DNA of 39,204 nucleotides from the NCBI GenBank assembly GCA_016788495.1, contig JAEUOM010000023.1:1-39204 (forward strand), written 5' to 3'. Of the stretch, positions 1 to 10,095 are shown piece after piece (the stretch's first letter is position 1; each line of letters begins with the position of its first letter). Under the pieces are notes generated by a model. That model was not told the DNA's origin. It ran no database searches and worked only from the letters and a program-made list of their open reading frames with translations. The DNA is from Accumulibacter sp. (lineage in GTDB: Bacteria; Pseudomonadota; Gammaproteobacteria; Burkholderiales; Rhodocyclaceae). The position numbers and the translations under genes were made by a program.

Positions 1-62
1 TGAATCCACTCGTCGCGGCCAAGAGCAGCACGCGGTCGGATGTTCCGGTGCTTCATCGTCAT
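1..62 (-). CDS. 5' end of an unidentified gene leaving the window
   Basis: On the minus strand an ATG at 62 (alternative ATG at 56) opens a frame that runs off the left edge. A purine-rich AGGAAAGGA stretch (complement of about 68-76) sits 5 nt before the first ATG and 11 nt before the second, a good ribosome-binding site. Only about 20 residues are visible, basic and starting MTMKHRNIRP. That is too little to name a family. The gene would be divergent from etfB, so the spacer between them probably carries both promoters. It could be a chance frame; support is only the Shine-Dalgarno and the open frame. Confidence 0.35.
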   Translation of the reverse strand, partial: MTMKHRNIRPRAALGRDEWI

Positions 63-132
63 CTGGTCCTTTCCTCAAACGCGCGCCTCAGGCAATATTA
101 TCAGCCTGAGCCCCAAGCTGCCGGCCGCAGTC

Positions 133-186
133 TTGACAGCCAGCCGCCCATACGGTACCGTACGCTCTCCATACGAAGCGGTATGG
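133..186 (+). promoter_or_regulatory. Candidate etfBA promoter with overlapping palindromes
   Basis: A perfect -35 box TTGACA lies at 133-138. After a 17-bp spacer comes TACCGT (156-161), a weak -10 with 3 of 6 consensus matches. The -10 lies inside a perfect 12-bp palindrome TACGGTACCGTA (151-162). A second inverted repeat, CCATAC-N6-GTATGG, follows at 169-186, about where transcription would start. Palindromes over a -10 and start site are typical of repressor operators, for example TetR-family regulators of acyl-CoA metabolism. That assignment is inference, and no regulator gene is next to it. Confidence 0.45.
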
Positions 187-277
187 TTCATTGTCTGGCC
201 AGAATTCGGGAATGTCAAATGCCGCCTGCGGGACGACGTCTGACATTGCGTTGCGTGTAGTGATCAAGGAGAAGAAA

Positions 278-1027
278 GTGAAGATCCTCGTTCCAGTCAA
301 ACGGGTGGTGGATTACAACGTCAAGGTTCGCGTCAAGCCGGATGGGAGCGACGTCGATCTGGCCAACGTCAAGATGTCCATGAATCCCTTCGACGAGATC
401 GCCGTCGAAGAAGCGGTCCGTCTCAAGGAGGCCGGCATCGCGACCGAAGTCGTGGTGGTTTCGGCAGGCGTTGCCAACTGTCAGGAAACCCTGCGTACGG
501 CGATGGCGATTGGCGCCGATCGCGGCATTCTGATCCAGACAGACGTCGAACTGCAGCCGCTGGCGGTCGCCAAACTGCTGCAGGCGGTGTGCGCCAAGGA
601 ACAGCCACAGATCGTCCTTTGCGGCAAACAAGCGATCGACGACGACGCCAACCAGACTGGCCAGATGCTCGCGGGTCTGCTGGGCTGGCCGCAGGCAACA
701 TTTGCGTCGAAAGTCGTCGTTTCCGGTCAGGCGGCCACGGTGACACGGGAGATCGACGGCGGTCTGGAAACCATCGAGGTCGTCCTGCCGGCCGTCGTCA
801 CCAGCGATCTGCGCCTCAATGAACCGCGTTACGCGACTCTGCCGAACATCATGAAAGCGAAGAAGAAGCCGCTCGAGACGACCAGCCCGGCAGCGCTGGG
901 TGTCGATGTCGCGCCGCGACTGAAGACCCTCAAGGCAGCCGAGCCGCCGAAGAGGTCCGCCGGCATCAAGGTGGCAGATGCCGCCGATCTGGTAATGAAA
1001 CTCAAGACTGAAGCAAAGGTGATCTGA
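278..1027 (+). CDS. etfB: Electron transfer flavoprotein subunit beta
   Basis: This 249-residue protein is the beta subunit of the cytoplasmic ETF heterodimer, which takes electrons from acyl-CoA dehydrogenases and passes them to ETF-quinone oxidoreductase. It opens [17 protein letters not shown], the usual family start. It carries the beta-subunit signature around residues 150-180 ([20 protein letters not shown]) and the dehydrogenase-docking loop [13 protein letters not shown]. The GTG at 278 is chosen because an AAGGAGAAGAAA ribosome-binding site precedes it and family members begin there; an ATG at 191 in the same frame would add 29 unrelated residues. etfA follows after 2 nt, so the two are co-translated. 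The acyl-CoA dehydrogenase at 4530 is a likely electron donor. Confidence 0.97.
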   Translation: MKILVPVKRVVDYNVKVRVKPDGSDVDLANVKMSMNPFDEIAVEEAVRLKEAGIATEVVVVSAGVANCQETLRTAMAIGADRGILIQTDVELQPLAVAKLLQAVCAKEQPQIVLCGKQAIDDDANQTGQMLAGLLGWPQATFASKVVVSGQAATVTREIDGGLETIEVVLPAVVTSDLRLNEPRYATLPNIMKAKKKPLETTSPAALGVDVAPRLKTLKAAEPPKRSAGIKVADAADLVMKLKTEAKVI

Positions 1028-1029
1028 CC

Positions 1030-1962
1030 ATGGCCATTCTCGTTATTGCTGAACACGACAACAGCTCGATCAAGGCGGCAACCCTCAATGCCGTGACCGC
1101 GGCGACGAAACTGGGCGGCGAGATCCACCTGCTGGTGGCCGGCAGCAACTGCGCCGCCGCCGCCGCGGCAGCGGCGCGGATCGGCGGCGTCGGCAAGGTG
1201 CTGCAGGTGGACGCGCCGCATTACGCGGCCCAATCGCCGGAGAACGTCGCGGCACTGGTGGTCGGCATGGCAGCTGCCTACTCGCACCTGCTGGCGGCCG
1301 CGACAACCATTGGCAAGAACTGCATGCCGCGCGTCGCGGCGCTGCTCGACGTCGCGCAGATCTCGGAGATCTCGGGAATCGAATCGGCTGACACCTTCGT
1401 CCGCCCGATCTACGCCGGCAACGTCGTCGCCACCGTGCAGTCGGCCGATCCAGTGAAAGTCATCACGGTACGCGCGACGGCTTTCGAGGCGGCGGGCGAG
1501 GGCGGCAGCGCGGCCATCGAGACGATGCCCGCCTGCGCCGATCTCGGTCTGAGCCGCCTCCTCGGGCGCGAGCTGACGAAGTCCGAGCGGCCGGAGCTGA
1601 CGGCTGCGAAAGTGATCGTGTCGGGTGGCCGCGGCATGGGCAACGGCGAGAATTTTCACCGCCTGCTCGAGCCGCTGGCGGACCGGCTCGGGGCAGCGCT
1701 CGGCGCTTCGCGCGCTGCCGTCGACGCCGGCTTCGTGCCGAACGATTACCAGGTCGGCCAGACGGGCAAGATCGTTGCGCCACAGCTCTACATTGCCGTC
1801 GGCATCTCGGGCGCCATCCAGCACCTTGCCGGGATGAAGGACAGCAAGATCATCGTCGCCATCAACAAGGATGCCGAGGCACCGATCTTCCAGGTCGCCG
1901 ATTACGGCCTGGTGGCCGATCTCTTCGAAGTCGTGCCGGCACTGCAGGCGGAACTCGGCTGA
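1030..1962 (+). CDS. etfA: Electron transfer flavoprotein subunit alpha
   Basis: This 310-residue protein is the FAD-carrying alpha subunit of ETF. The N-terminal alpha/beta domain starts [20 protein letters not shown]. The C-terminal FAD-binding domain contains SGGRGMG and the family signature [20 protein letters not shown], followed by [19 protein letters not shown] near the C-terminus. Length is normal for the family. It begins 2 nt after etfB and forms an obligate complex with it. A 24-nt gap follows before the next gene, so the transcript may continue. Confidence 0.97.
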   Translation: MAILVIAEHDNSSIKAATLNAVTAATKLGGEIHLLVAGSNCAAAAAAAARIGGVGKVLQVDAPHYAAQSPENVAALVVGMAAAYSHLLAAATTIGKNCMPRVAALLDVAQISEISGIESADTFVRPIYAGNVVATVQSADPVKVITVRATAFEAAGEGGSAAIETMPACADLGLSRLLGRELTKSERPELTAAKVIVSGGRGMGNGENFHRLLEPLADRLGAALGASRAAVDAGFVPNDYQVGQTGKIVAPQLYIAVGISGAIQHLAGMKDSKIIVAINKDAEAPIFQVADYGLVADLFEVVPALQAELG

Positions 1963-1986
1963 ACGCCGGCAGCCAGGGCAGGCAGC

Positions 1987-2652
1987 ATGAACTTGCCGGA
2001 TGGTCTGCTCGACACGGGCTGGACGGTGTTTGCCTGGGTCGTCTACGCCGCCGCGGCGGTGCAGGCTGCCCGGCGGGCACCGTGGCGTCTGCTGGCGGAC
2101 AACGCACGTCTGAATGCCTTCCTGGCGATGATCGTCGCGCTGATCCTGCTCTGGCACCTGCAGGCCGGGGTGAAACCCGGCCTGTCGCTGCACCTGCTCG
2201 GGGCGACGGTGTTCACTCTCTGTTTTGGCTGGCCGCTGGCTTTCGTTGGTCTGAGCGTCGTTCTGCTCGGGGTCACGCTGAACGGTGCCGCTGGCTGGCA
2301 GGTTTTCGCGGTCAATGCCCTGCTCATGGCGGGCGTCGGTGTCGCCGTCAGTCACGCTGCCCACCGCCTGGTCGACCGCCTGCTGCCAGGCCACCTGTTC
2401 GTTTTCATCTTTTGCAAGGGTTTCTTCACCGCCGCGCTGGCGGTGATCGCCGTCGGCTCGGCATCCAGCCTGGTGTTCGCGCTGGCGGGCACCTACGCCG
2501 GACACTACCTGGCGGACGAGTACCTGCCGTACTTCGTCCTGCTCGGGTTTTCCGAGGCTTGGCTGTCGGGAATGCTGAGCACCCTGCTGGCTGTCTATCG
2601 ACCGCAGTTGTTGGCGGACGGCGGCGAAGCCCTTTTTCCTGGACGCAAATGA
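1987..2652 (+). CDS. CbiM-like / COG3235 integral membrane protein
   Basis: This 221-residue, very hydrophobic protein has about six predicted membrane segments, for example around residues 10-28, 43-60, 70-100, 105-125, 135-165 and 172-198. It resembles the COG3235 group of predicted membrane proteins related to the CbiM/CbiO-type energy-coupling factor permeases. The start MNLPDGLLDTGW resembles CbiM proteins, whose N-terminus binds metal. The second residue here is Asn, not the Met-His of true nickel/cobalt CbiM, and no ATPase or CbiQ gene is adjacent, so a transport role is not shown. The ATG at 1987 has a purine-rich AGGGCAGGCAGC upstream. It lies 24 nt after etfA and is probably transcribed with it. 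Confidence 0.7.
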   Translation: MNLPDGLLDTGWTVFAWVVYAAAAVQAARRAPWRLLADNARLNAFLAMIVALILLWHLQAGVKPGLSLHLLGATVFTLCFGWPLAFVGLSVVLLGVTLNGAAGWQVFAVNALLMAGVGVAVSHAAHRLVDRLLPGHLFVFIFCKGFFTAALAVIAVGSASSLVFALAGTYAGHYLADEYLPYFVLLGFSEAWLSGMLSTLLAVYRPQLLADGGEALFPGRK

Positions 2653-2695
2653 GCCCACCGAACAACGCGTTTCAGCACCAGTTCGAGCCTTCCTG

Positions 2696-4474
2696 ATGCA
2701 TGCGGGCATACGGCGATTTGCGCCGATCCTCTTCCTTTTGCTGCTTTGCGTCAGCATTTCCCCGGCCAATGCCATCATGCTCGGCGAGCTTCGCAGTTCG
2801 ACGCGCGTTGGCCAAGTGTTGCAGGCCGAGATCGAGGTCAGCGAGCACCCGGCAGAGCGTTTCGACCCATCCTGCCTGAAGCTCTTCCGGCCAACATCGG
2901 CAAGCGACGATCTGCCGTGGATCACCGAGGCGCGCCTGAGTTATCGACGAGAGGGTGGCAATGGCAGGTTGACCATCGTTTCCCGGGCCGCGGTCCACGA
3001 CCCGGCAGTCCATCTCGGCGTTCGTTCCGAATGTGCCGCTGGCGCCAGTAGACAGTACACGATCCTGCTCTCGGATCCGACTGGCATGCCGGTGCCGCCG
3101 CCCGCACGCAGCGCGGCTGCACCAACGGCATCTGCCCAGGCGGGCGGCGGGCCGGCGGCGCTGAATGCGCCGCGGCCGGCGGCCGCTGTCCCGCCGCAGC
3201 GACCGCAAACGACGGTCGGCGAGCGCGGGCGCGAGGGTCACGCGGCGCCTGCGAAGGGCGAGCCCGCACGACTGAGTCGGAGTGACGAGTTGTCGGAGCC
3301 AGTGCAGGCGAGCGGGCTGGGGCGTGAATTGCTGCGTCTCGAACAACGGGCTCTGGCGATGCTCAACGACCCGGCCGACGATCAGGAGACGATGAGCAAC
3401 AAGCTGGCCTGGCTGGAAGCCAACGTCGCCGAACTCAAGCGGGCGACGGAGAGGCTGCAGGGCGGGGCAGCGGCCCTGCCGGCTGGCGATCCAGCCATCG
3501 AGTCGCGGCTGCCGGCGGCAGTAGCCGGAACAGCGACTGCGCCACCCGTCGCGGCTGCCCACGGCGAGACCCCGCTGGCTACCGCAAACGTGCCGGCGCC
3601 GGCACCGGCACAGCCGGCGAGCAAGGAGCCGCCTCCCGTCGCGCGCACGCAGCAGGCGGCGCCAACTGCAACCGCCGAGTCCGATTCGTGGCTGGTCTAC
3701 GGAGCAGTCGCACTGCTTCTGCTGCTCTCGCTGTTCCTTGTTCGCCGCCGTCCCAAGGCAGCCGTCGAGCCGCTGCAGCCGGCGGGCGAGCCAGCGCCGG
3801 CGCGCGCAACGCGCGGCGATTCGCAGTTCTCGCTGACGCCGGCGGCGGCAGCAGCCATTCCGATCGAGCAGTTGCCACGCCACGCTCCCCCCCCCGAACC
3901 AGCACCCGCACCTGCTCCGCCATCAGCGGCAGCCACGGACGAATCGCCCCTGCCAGCTGCGGCGGCGCCTCCCGTGCCGGTCGATCACGGCGTGGGAGGC
4001 GCCGCGCCGGCGATCGAGTTGGCGGAGATCATGCTCTCCTTCGGACGGGTCAGCGGTGCCGCGAGAACGCTCGAGGAGTACATCGCAGCGCTGCCGCAGG
4101 AATCGGCCAGGCCATGGATCAGGCTGCTGCATCTCTACCAGCGCAACGGCATGCGCAAGGAGTTCGAGGCGCTGACGGTGAAGCTCAACCGCAATTTCAA
4201 CGTCGAGATCCTGGCCTGGGAAACCGGCAAGGCGCGCGGCGAACTGGAGCTGCTACCGCTTGCCGGCGCCCCCGCCAAAGCCGCCACGCTCGAGGACATC
4301 CCGCGCCTGCGTGACGAGATCGTCGCCCTGTGGGGAAAACCCCAGTGCCACGACTACCTCGAGAATCTTCTGCGTGACAACCGGCAGGGCAAGCGCAAGG
4401 GTTTTCCGTTGGCGATCGCCGAGGAAATCCTGTTCCTGATCGATCTCGCCGCAGCGCGCGACGCCGCCCGCTGA
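2696..4474 (+). CDS. FimV-like polar envelope protein
   Basis: This 592-residue protein is anchored in the inner membrane. A signal peptide (about residues 1-26, ending SPANA) is followed by the FimV N-terminal domain, with LGELRSSTRVGQVLQAEIEV. A Pro/Ala-rich linker comes next, then a likely coiled coil near 220-260 and a membrane segment near 331-350 followed by RRRPK. A long Ala/Pro-rich cytoplasmic linker leads to the C-terminal FimV domain with a TPR-like helix pair (AIELAEIMLSFGRVSGAART onward). Family members organise cell poles, type IV pili and twitching. The LysM domain usual in FimV is not visible, and the protein is shorter than typical FimV. The start at 2696 has a weak ribosome-binding site but fits the signal peptide. 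Confidence 0.82.
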   Translation: MHAGIRRFAPILFLLLLCVSISPANAIMLGELRSSTRVGQVLQAEIEVSEHPAERFDPSCLKLFRPTSASDDLPWITEARLSYRREGGNGRLTIVSRAAVHDPAVHLGVRSECAAGASRQYTILLSDPTGMPVPPPARSAAAPTASAQAGGGPAALNAPRPAAAVPPQRPQTTVGERGREGHAAPAKGEPARLSRSDELSEPVQASGLGRELLRLEQRALAMLNDPADDQETMSNKLAWLEANVAELKRATERLQGGAAALPAGDPAIESRLPAAVAGTATAPPVAAAHGETPLATANVPAPAPAQPASKEPPPVARTQQAAPTATAESDSWLVYGAVALLLLLSLFLVRRRPKAAVEPLQPAGEPAPARATRGDSQFSLTPAAAAAIPIEQLPRHAPPPEPAPAPAPPSAAATDESPLPAAAAPPVPVDHGVGGAAPAIELAEIMLSFGRVSGAARTLEEYIAALPQESARPWIRLLHLYQRNGMRKEFEALTVKLNRNFNVEILAWETGKARGELELLPLAGAPAKAATLEDIPRLRDEIVALWGKPQCHDYLENLLRDNRQGKRKGFPLAIAEEILFLIDLAAARDAAR

Positions 4475-4529
4475 GTACCTCAAACCGCCTCGACCGATAC
4501 CCCTGAAACAGCCATGAAAGGAGAAGCAG

Positions 4530-6323
4530 ATGAGTGAATACATTGCCCCGATACGCGACATGCAGTTCGTCCTCAGGGAACTCGCCGGACTCGAAGAGGT
4601 GGCGCAGTTGCCTGGATGTGAGGAAGCGACCCCAGACCTCGTCGACGCGGTCCTCGAGGAAGCTGCGCGCTTTGCCGAGGAGGTCCTGTCGCCACTCAAC
4701 TGGCCCGGCGACCAAGAAGGCGCGCGCTGGCACGACAAGACGGTGACGATGCCGGCCGGATTCAAGGAAGCCTACAAGCTGTTCGCGGACAGCGGCTGGA
4801 CGGCACTCAGCAGCGAGCCCGAGTGGGGAGGGCAGGGGCTGCCCAAGGTCGTCGCCGCCGCCGTCGGCGAGATGTGGAAATCAGCCAATCACTCGTTTTC
4901 CCTGTGTCCGTTGCTGACCAGCGGGGCGATCGAAGCACTGGTCCTTTCCGGCAGCGACGAACTGAAGCGAACCTACATCGAGAAGATGGTCAGCGGCGTC
5001 TGGACCGGGACGATGAACCTGACCGAGCCCAACGCCGGCTCCGACCTCGCTGCCGTGCGCACGCGCGCCGAACCGCAGGCCGACGGCAGCTACCGCATCT
5101 TTGGGCAGAAGATCTTCATCACCTACGGCGAGCACGACATGGCGGAAAACATCATCCATCTCGTACTGGCGCGGACGCCAACCGCTCCGGAAGGGGTGAA
5201 GGGGATATCTCTGTTCGTCGTGCCGAAGTTCATGGTCAACGAGGACGGCAGCCTGGGCGAGCGCAACGATGCGTACTGCGTATCGATCGAGCACAAGCTC
5301 GGGATCCATGCCAGTCCGACGGCCATCATGGCCTTTGGCGACCACGCGGGGGCGGTGGGCCATCTGGTCGGGGTAGAGAACCGCGGTCTCGAGTACATGT
5401 TCATCATGATGAATGCCGCCCGCTTCGGCGTCGGTCTCGAGGGTGTTGCGGCTTGCGAACGAGCCTACCAGCGTGCACGCGACTACGCCCGCGATCGCAT
5501 CCAGTGCACCGACATCGGTGTTCGCGGCGGAGCGAAAGTGCCGATCATCAGACATCCGGATGTGCGCCGCATGTTGATGACCATGAAGTCGCGCGCCGAG
5601 GCGACGCGGGCGCTCGCGTATGTGGTGGCAGCAGCGCACGACGCCGCCGTACACCATCCGGATGCCGGTGAGCGCAAACGCAACCAGGCTTTCGTCGACC
5701 TGATGATTCCGGTGGTCAAGGGCTGGAGCACCGAATCCGGAGTCAGCATGGCTTCGATCGGCGTCCAGGTGCATGGTGGCATGGGCTATGTCGAGGAAAC
5801 CGGCGCCGCGCAGCATCTGCGCGATGCGCAGATCTCGACGATCTACGAAGGCACTACCGGCATCCAGGCCAACGACCTCATTGGCCGCAAGATGGCACGA
5901 GAGGGCGGTGCGACGCTGAACGCGGTCATCGGGCTGATGCGCGGTGTTGCCGCAGAGCTCGATCGTCGGCCGGGCGACGAATTTCTTGCGCTGCAGCGGC
6001 GTTTCTCGCTGGCGATCGATGCGCTCGCCGAGGCGGGCGAGTGGCTCGTCGCCAACTACGGCAAGGATGTCCGCGCAGCGTCCGCTGGCGCGGTGCCGTT
6101 CCTGATGCTGCTTGGCGTCGTTGCCGGTGGCTGGCAGATGGCGCGTGCCGCGCTGGTCGCGCAAGCGAAGATCGACGCCGGCGATGCCGATCCGTTCTAC
6201 CCGGCGAAGATCGGCACCGCCCGCTTCTATGCCGACCACGTCCTGTCGCAGGCCAGCGGTCTTGCCGGCAGCGTTACGGATGGTGCCGCCGGCGTGCTGG
6301 CGCTGCCGGAAGACATGTTCTGA
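4530..6323 (+). CDS. Acyl-CoA dehydrogenase, DmdC-like long form
   Basis: This 597-residue FAD enzyme oxidises an acyl-CoA to the enoyl-CoA and passes electrons to ETF (genes at 278-1962). It has the long-form layout: N-terminal helical domain, beta domain with MTEPNAGSDLAAVRTRAEP-type substrate contacts (here NLTEPNAGSDLAAVRT), the C-terminal catalytic helical domain, and an extra C-terminal domain of about 120 residues typical of DmdC-type enzymes. The catalytic Glu is in STIYEGTTGIQANDLIGRK near residue 440. Length matches the group. AAGGAGAAGCAG directly before the ATG supports the start. The substrate cannot be read from sequence: 3-methylmercaptopropionyl-CoA is one known substrate for relatives, but medium or branched acyl-CoAs are equally possible. 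Confidence 0.93.
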   Translation: MSEYIAPIRDMQFVLRELAGLEEVAQLPGCEEATPDLVDAVLEEAARFAEEVLSPLNWPGDQEGARWHDKTVTMPAGFKEAYKLFADSGWTALSSEPEWGGQGLPKVVAAAVGEMWKSANHSFSLCPLLTSGAIEALVLSGSDELKRTYIEKMVSGVWTGTMNLTEPNAGSDLAAVRTRAEPQADGSYRIFGQKIFITYGEHDMAENIIHLVLARTPTAPEGVKGISLFVVPKFMVNEDGSLGERNDAYCVSIEHKLGIHASPTAIMAFGDHAGAVGHLVGVENRGLEYMFIMMNAARFGVGLEGVAACERAYQRARDYARDRIQCTDIGVRGGAKVPIIRHPDVRRMLMTMKSRAEATRALAYVVAAAHDAAVHHPDAGERKRNQAFVDLMIPVVKGWSTESGVSMASIGVQVHGGMGYVEETGAAQHLRDAQISTIYEGTTGIQANDLIGRKMAREGGATLNAVIGLMRGVAAELDRRPGDEFLALQRRFSLAIDALAEAGEWLVANYGKDVRAASAGAVPFLMLLGVVAGGWQMARAALVAQAKIDAGDADPFYPAKIGTARFYADHVLSQASGLAGSVTDGAAGVLALPEDMF

Positions 6324-6393
6324 GAGGGTTGTTTAGCACGGGCGTGCAGCCAGCTGCTGCCGGCCAAGCCACACGAACCATGGAGAACCATTG

Positions 6394-6801
6394 ATGCAGA
6401 GTCAGAGAAAGCTCGTCCAGACGTGCCTGATCCCCATCCGCTGGGGCGACATGGATGCTTACGGACACGTCAACAACACGGTCTATTTTCGTTACATGGA
6501 ACAGGCCCGGGTCGAGTTCCTCGAGCGGCTTGGCTTCCGGGTCATGCCGCACGGCTCGGCGCCCGTGATCATCAACGCCAGCTGCACCTTCCTGGTGCCG
6601 CTGAATTATCCCGGCGTGGTCGAGGTGAGGTTGTACTGTGGGCATCCGGGTCGCAGCAGCGTGCCAACGCATTACGAGATCAGCCTGCAGGGATCGTCGA
6701 CGATCTACGCCACGGGCGACTCGAAGATCGTCTGGATGGATGTCGCGAGCGGCAAGTCGGTACCAATTCCCGAGACCCTGCGGGCCGAACTGCCGACCTG
6801 A
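6394..6801 (+). CDS. Acyl-CoA thioesterase, 4HBT hotdog family
   Basis: This 135-residue single-hotdog protein probably hydrolyses an acyl-CoA thioester. The family motif [20 protein letters not shown] is near the N-terminus; its Asp is the catalytic residue in YbgC/4HBT enzymes, and [12 protein letters not shown] follows as in that group. The ATG at 6394 is preferred over the TTG at 6391 because GGAG at 6382-6385 is 8 nt upstream. It sits between the acyl-CoA dehydrogenase and acetoacetyl-CoA synthetase, 16 nt before the latter. A role in releasing CoA or balancing acyl-CoA pools in this pathway is likely, but the substrate is unknown. Confidence 0.9.
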   Translation: MQSQRKLVQTCLIPIRWGDMDAYGHVNNTVYFRYMEQARVEFLERLGFRVMPHGSAPVIINASCTFLVPLNYPGVVEVRLYCGHPGRSSVPTHYEISLQGSSTIYATGDSKIVWMDVASGKSVPIPETLRAELPT

Positions 6802-6817
6802 GGGGAGAGGAGGGAAT

Positions 6818-8797
<1,980 letters not shown>

Positions 8798-8835
8798 GAT
8801 CGAACATCGCTTGCCGCGATCGCACGTCGCCTGGC

Positions 8836-8856
8836 CATCCGGCATCCGGCATCCGG
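8836..8856. repeat. Three tandem copies of CATCCGG
   Basis: CATCCGG is repeated three times head to tail without mismatch, 39 bp after the acetoacetyl-CoA synthetase stop. It may be a slippage-prone simple repeat; no function is evident. Confidence 0.8.
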
Positions 8857-8873
8857 CAGGATGCGCGCTTCGG

Positions 8874-8916
8874 GAAGCAAGTTGGCGCACCGGCACGTCG
8901 CGCGAAGCAAGCTGGC
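8874..8916. repeat. 13-bp direct repeat with 30-nt period
   Basis: GAAGCAAGTTGGC at 8874-8886 recurs as GAAGCAAGCTGGC at 8904-8916, with 12 of 13 bases identical and start points exactly 30 nt apart. There are only two copies and no conserved spacer, so this is not a CRISPR array. Confidence 0.7.
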
Positions 8917-8978
8917 AAGAGGGCCGCAGTACACCCAACGCAGCAAGGCAAGGAACTTGCGGCCAGGACGCTGGCACC

Positions 8979-9008
8979 ACAAGATTTACATAAACAAGAT
9001 TTACATAA
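8979..9008. repeat. 15-bp perfect tandem repeat in an AT-rich island
   Basis: ACAAGATTTACATAA occurs twice back to back at 8979-8993 and 8994-9008. Each copy contains TTTACA, a near-consensus -35 element. The following 20 bases are also AT-rich. The position upstream of the hydrolase at 9199 suggests a duplicated promoter element or regulator site. This is inference. Confidence 0.75.
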
Positions 9009-9198
9009 TACAAATTATAAGTACTTTATGGCGTGTTCGCGTTTGCCGCGACAACCGCTTCGCGCGTCACGGCTGTGCTGCGGTCGGTCGGTCGTTGCGG
9101 CTGCGTCGCCGGCCACCTGGTTCGCTTTCGTTCGAATCAGTGGTAGATTCGCCTTCCGTTGACCTCCTTGCCAGACCTGCTTGCGGGAAACCCTTGCC

Positions 9199-10083
9199 AT
9201 GCCCACAGTCACAGCCAACAACCTGCAGATCGAGTACCAATCCTTCGGCAGCGATACCGCTCCGGTGATCCTGCTGATCATGGGACTGGGTGCCCAACTG
9301 AGCCGCTGGAACATCGAGCTCTGTGACGCGCTGGTTGCCCGCGGCTACCGCGTGCTCCGTTTCGACAACCGCGACTGCGGCCTGTCGAGCAAGCTCGATG
9401 AGGCGGGAGTTCCGGACATTGGCCGGGCATTGCGCAGCGGCGCGCCGCTGGACGCTCCTTATTCGCTCGAGGACATGGCGGCAGACTGCGTCGGCCTGCT
9501 CGACGCCCTGGGAATCAAGGCAGCGCACGTGGTCGGCGCGTCGATGGGCGGTGCGATCGCCCAGATCGTCGCGGCTCGCTACCCGGAGCGCAGCCTGTCG
9601 CTGACCAGTATCATGTCGACCAGCAGCCACCCCGATCTGCCGCCGCCCACTTCGGACGCTGCGCAAGCGCTGCTCGCGCCACTGCCTGCGGCGCGTGACA
9701 GGGCGAGCCTGGTCGAAGACGCGATCAGACGCCAGCTCGCGGTTGCCAGCCCGGAGTATCCCAGCTGCCCGGATCGCCTGCGCAGTCAGTTTGTCGAGGA
9801 GCACGAGCGCAGCTTCCACCCGCGCGGCGTTACCCGGCAACTGGCCGCCTTTCTTGCCAGCGGCGACCGGCGCGCGCTGCTGGCCACGATCAAGATCCCG
9901 ACACTCGTGCTGCATGGTGCCGACGACCCGCTGATCCCGCTGGCCTGCGGTGAGGACGTGGCAGCACACATCCCTGGTGCCGAGTTGCGGGTCATCGACG
10001 GGATGGCGCACGACTTCCCGCTCGCCCTGACCGATGTCTTCGCCGACGCCATTGCTGCGGTTGCCAGCCGCAGCCAGCGCTGA
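9199..10083 (+). CDS. Alpha/beta-fold hydrolase
   Basis: This 294-residue serine hydrolase probably cleaves an ester or similar bond. The catalytic triad is readable: nucleophile Ser about 115 in the elbow GASMGG, Asp about 241 in LHGADDPLIP and His about 271 in MAHDFP. The oxyanion region is LIMGLGAQLSRW, and FDNRDCGLSSK is the family's conserved strand-loop motif. The ATG at 9199 is chosen because GGGAA lies about 10 nt upstream; a TTG at 9181 is possible. The next gene starts within a few bases of its stop, so the two may be co-transcribed. The substrate is unknown. Confidence 0.9.
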   Translation: MPTVTANNLQIEYQSFGSDTAPVILLIMGLGAQLSRWNIELCDALVARGYRVLRFDNRDCGLSSKLDEAGVPDIGRALRSGAPLDAPYSLEDMAADCVGLLDALGIKAAHVVGASMGGAIAQIVAARYPERSLSLTSIMSTSSHPDLPPPTSDAAQALLAPLPAARDRASLVEDAIRRQLAVASPEYPSCPDRLRSQFVEEHERSFHPRGVTRQLAAFLASGDRRALLATIKIPTLVLHGADDPLIPLACGEDVAAHIPGAELRVIDGMAHDFPLALTDVFADAIAAVASRSQR

Positions 10084-10095
10084 GTGGCAGCCTCG

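Larger units (their letters stand above)
8798..9198. other. Intergenic spacer with repeats and an AT-rich island
   Basis: No gene was recognised in these 401 bp. The left half is GC-rich and contains short direct repeats, listed separately. About 8979-9029 is strikingly AT-rich against the surrounding sequence and includes a 15-bp tandem duplication. A possible promoter for the following hydrolase is TTTACA (8985-8990), an 18-bp spacer and TACAAA (9009-9014), which would give a leader of roughly 180 nt. No T-rich terminator hairpin after the synthetase was seen. Confidence 0.5.

Noticed and set aside
829..2925. Long minus-strand open frame (698 codons)
   Set aside because: It lies antisense to etfA and the membrane gene, whose products are recognisable. 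Its translation is Arg/Gln/His-rich with no domain, a shadow of high-GC coding.
8836..8916. CRISPR-like array
   Set aside because: Repeats are only 7 to 13 bp, with two or three copies and no uniform spacers.
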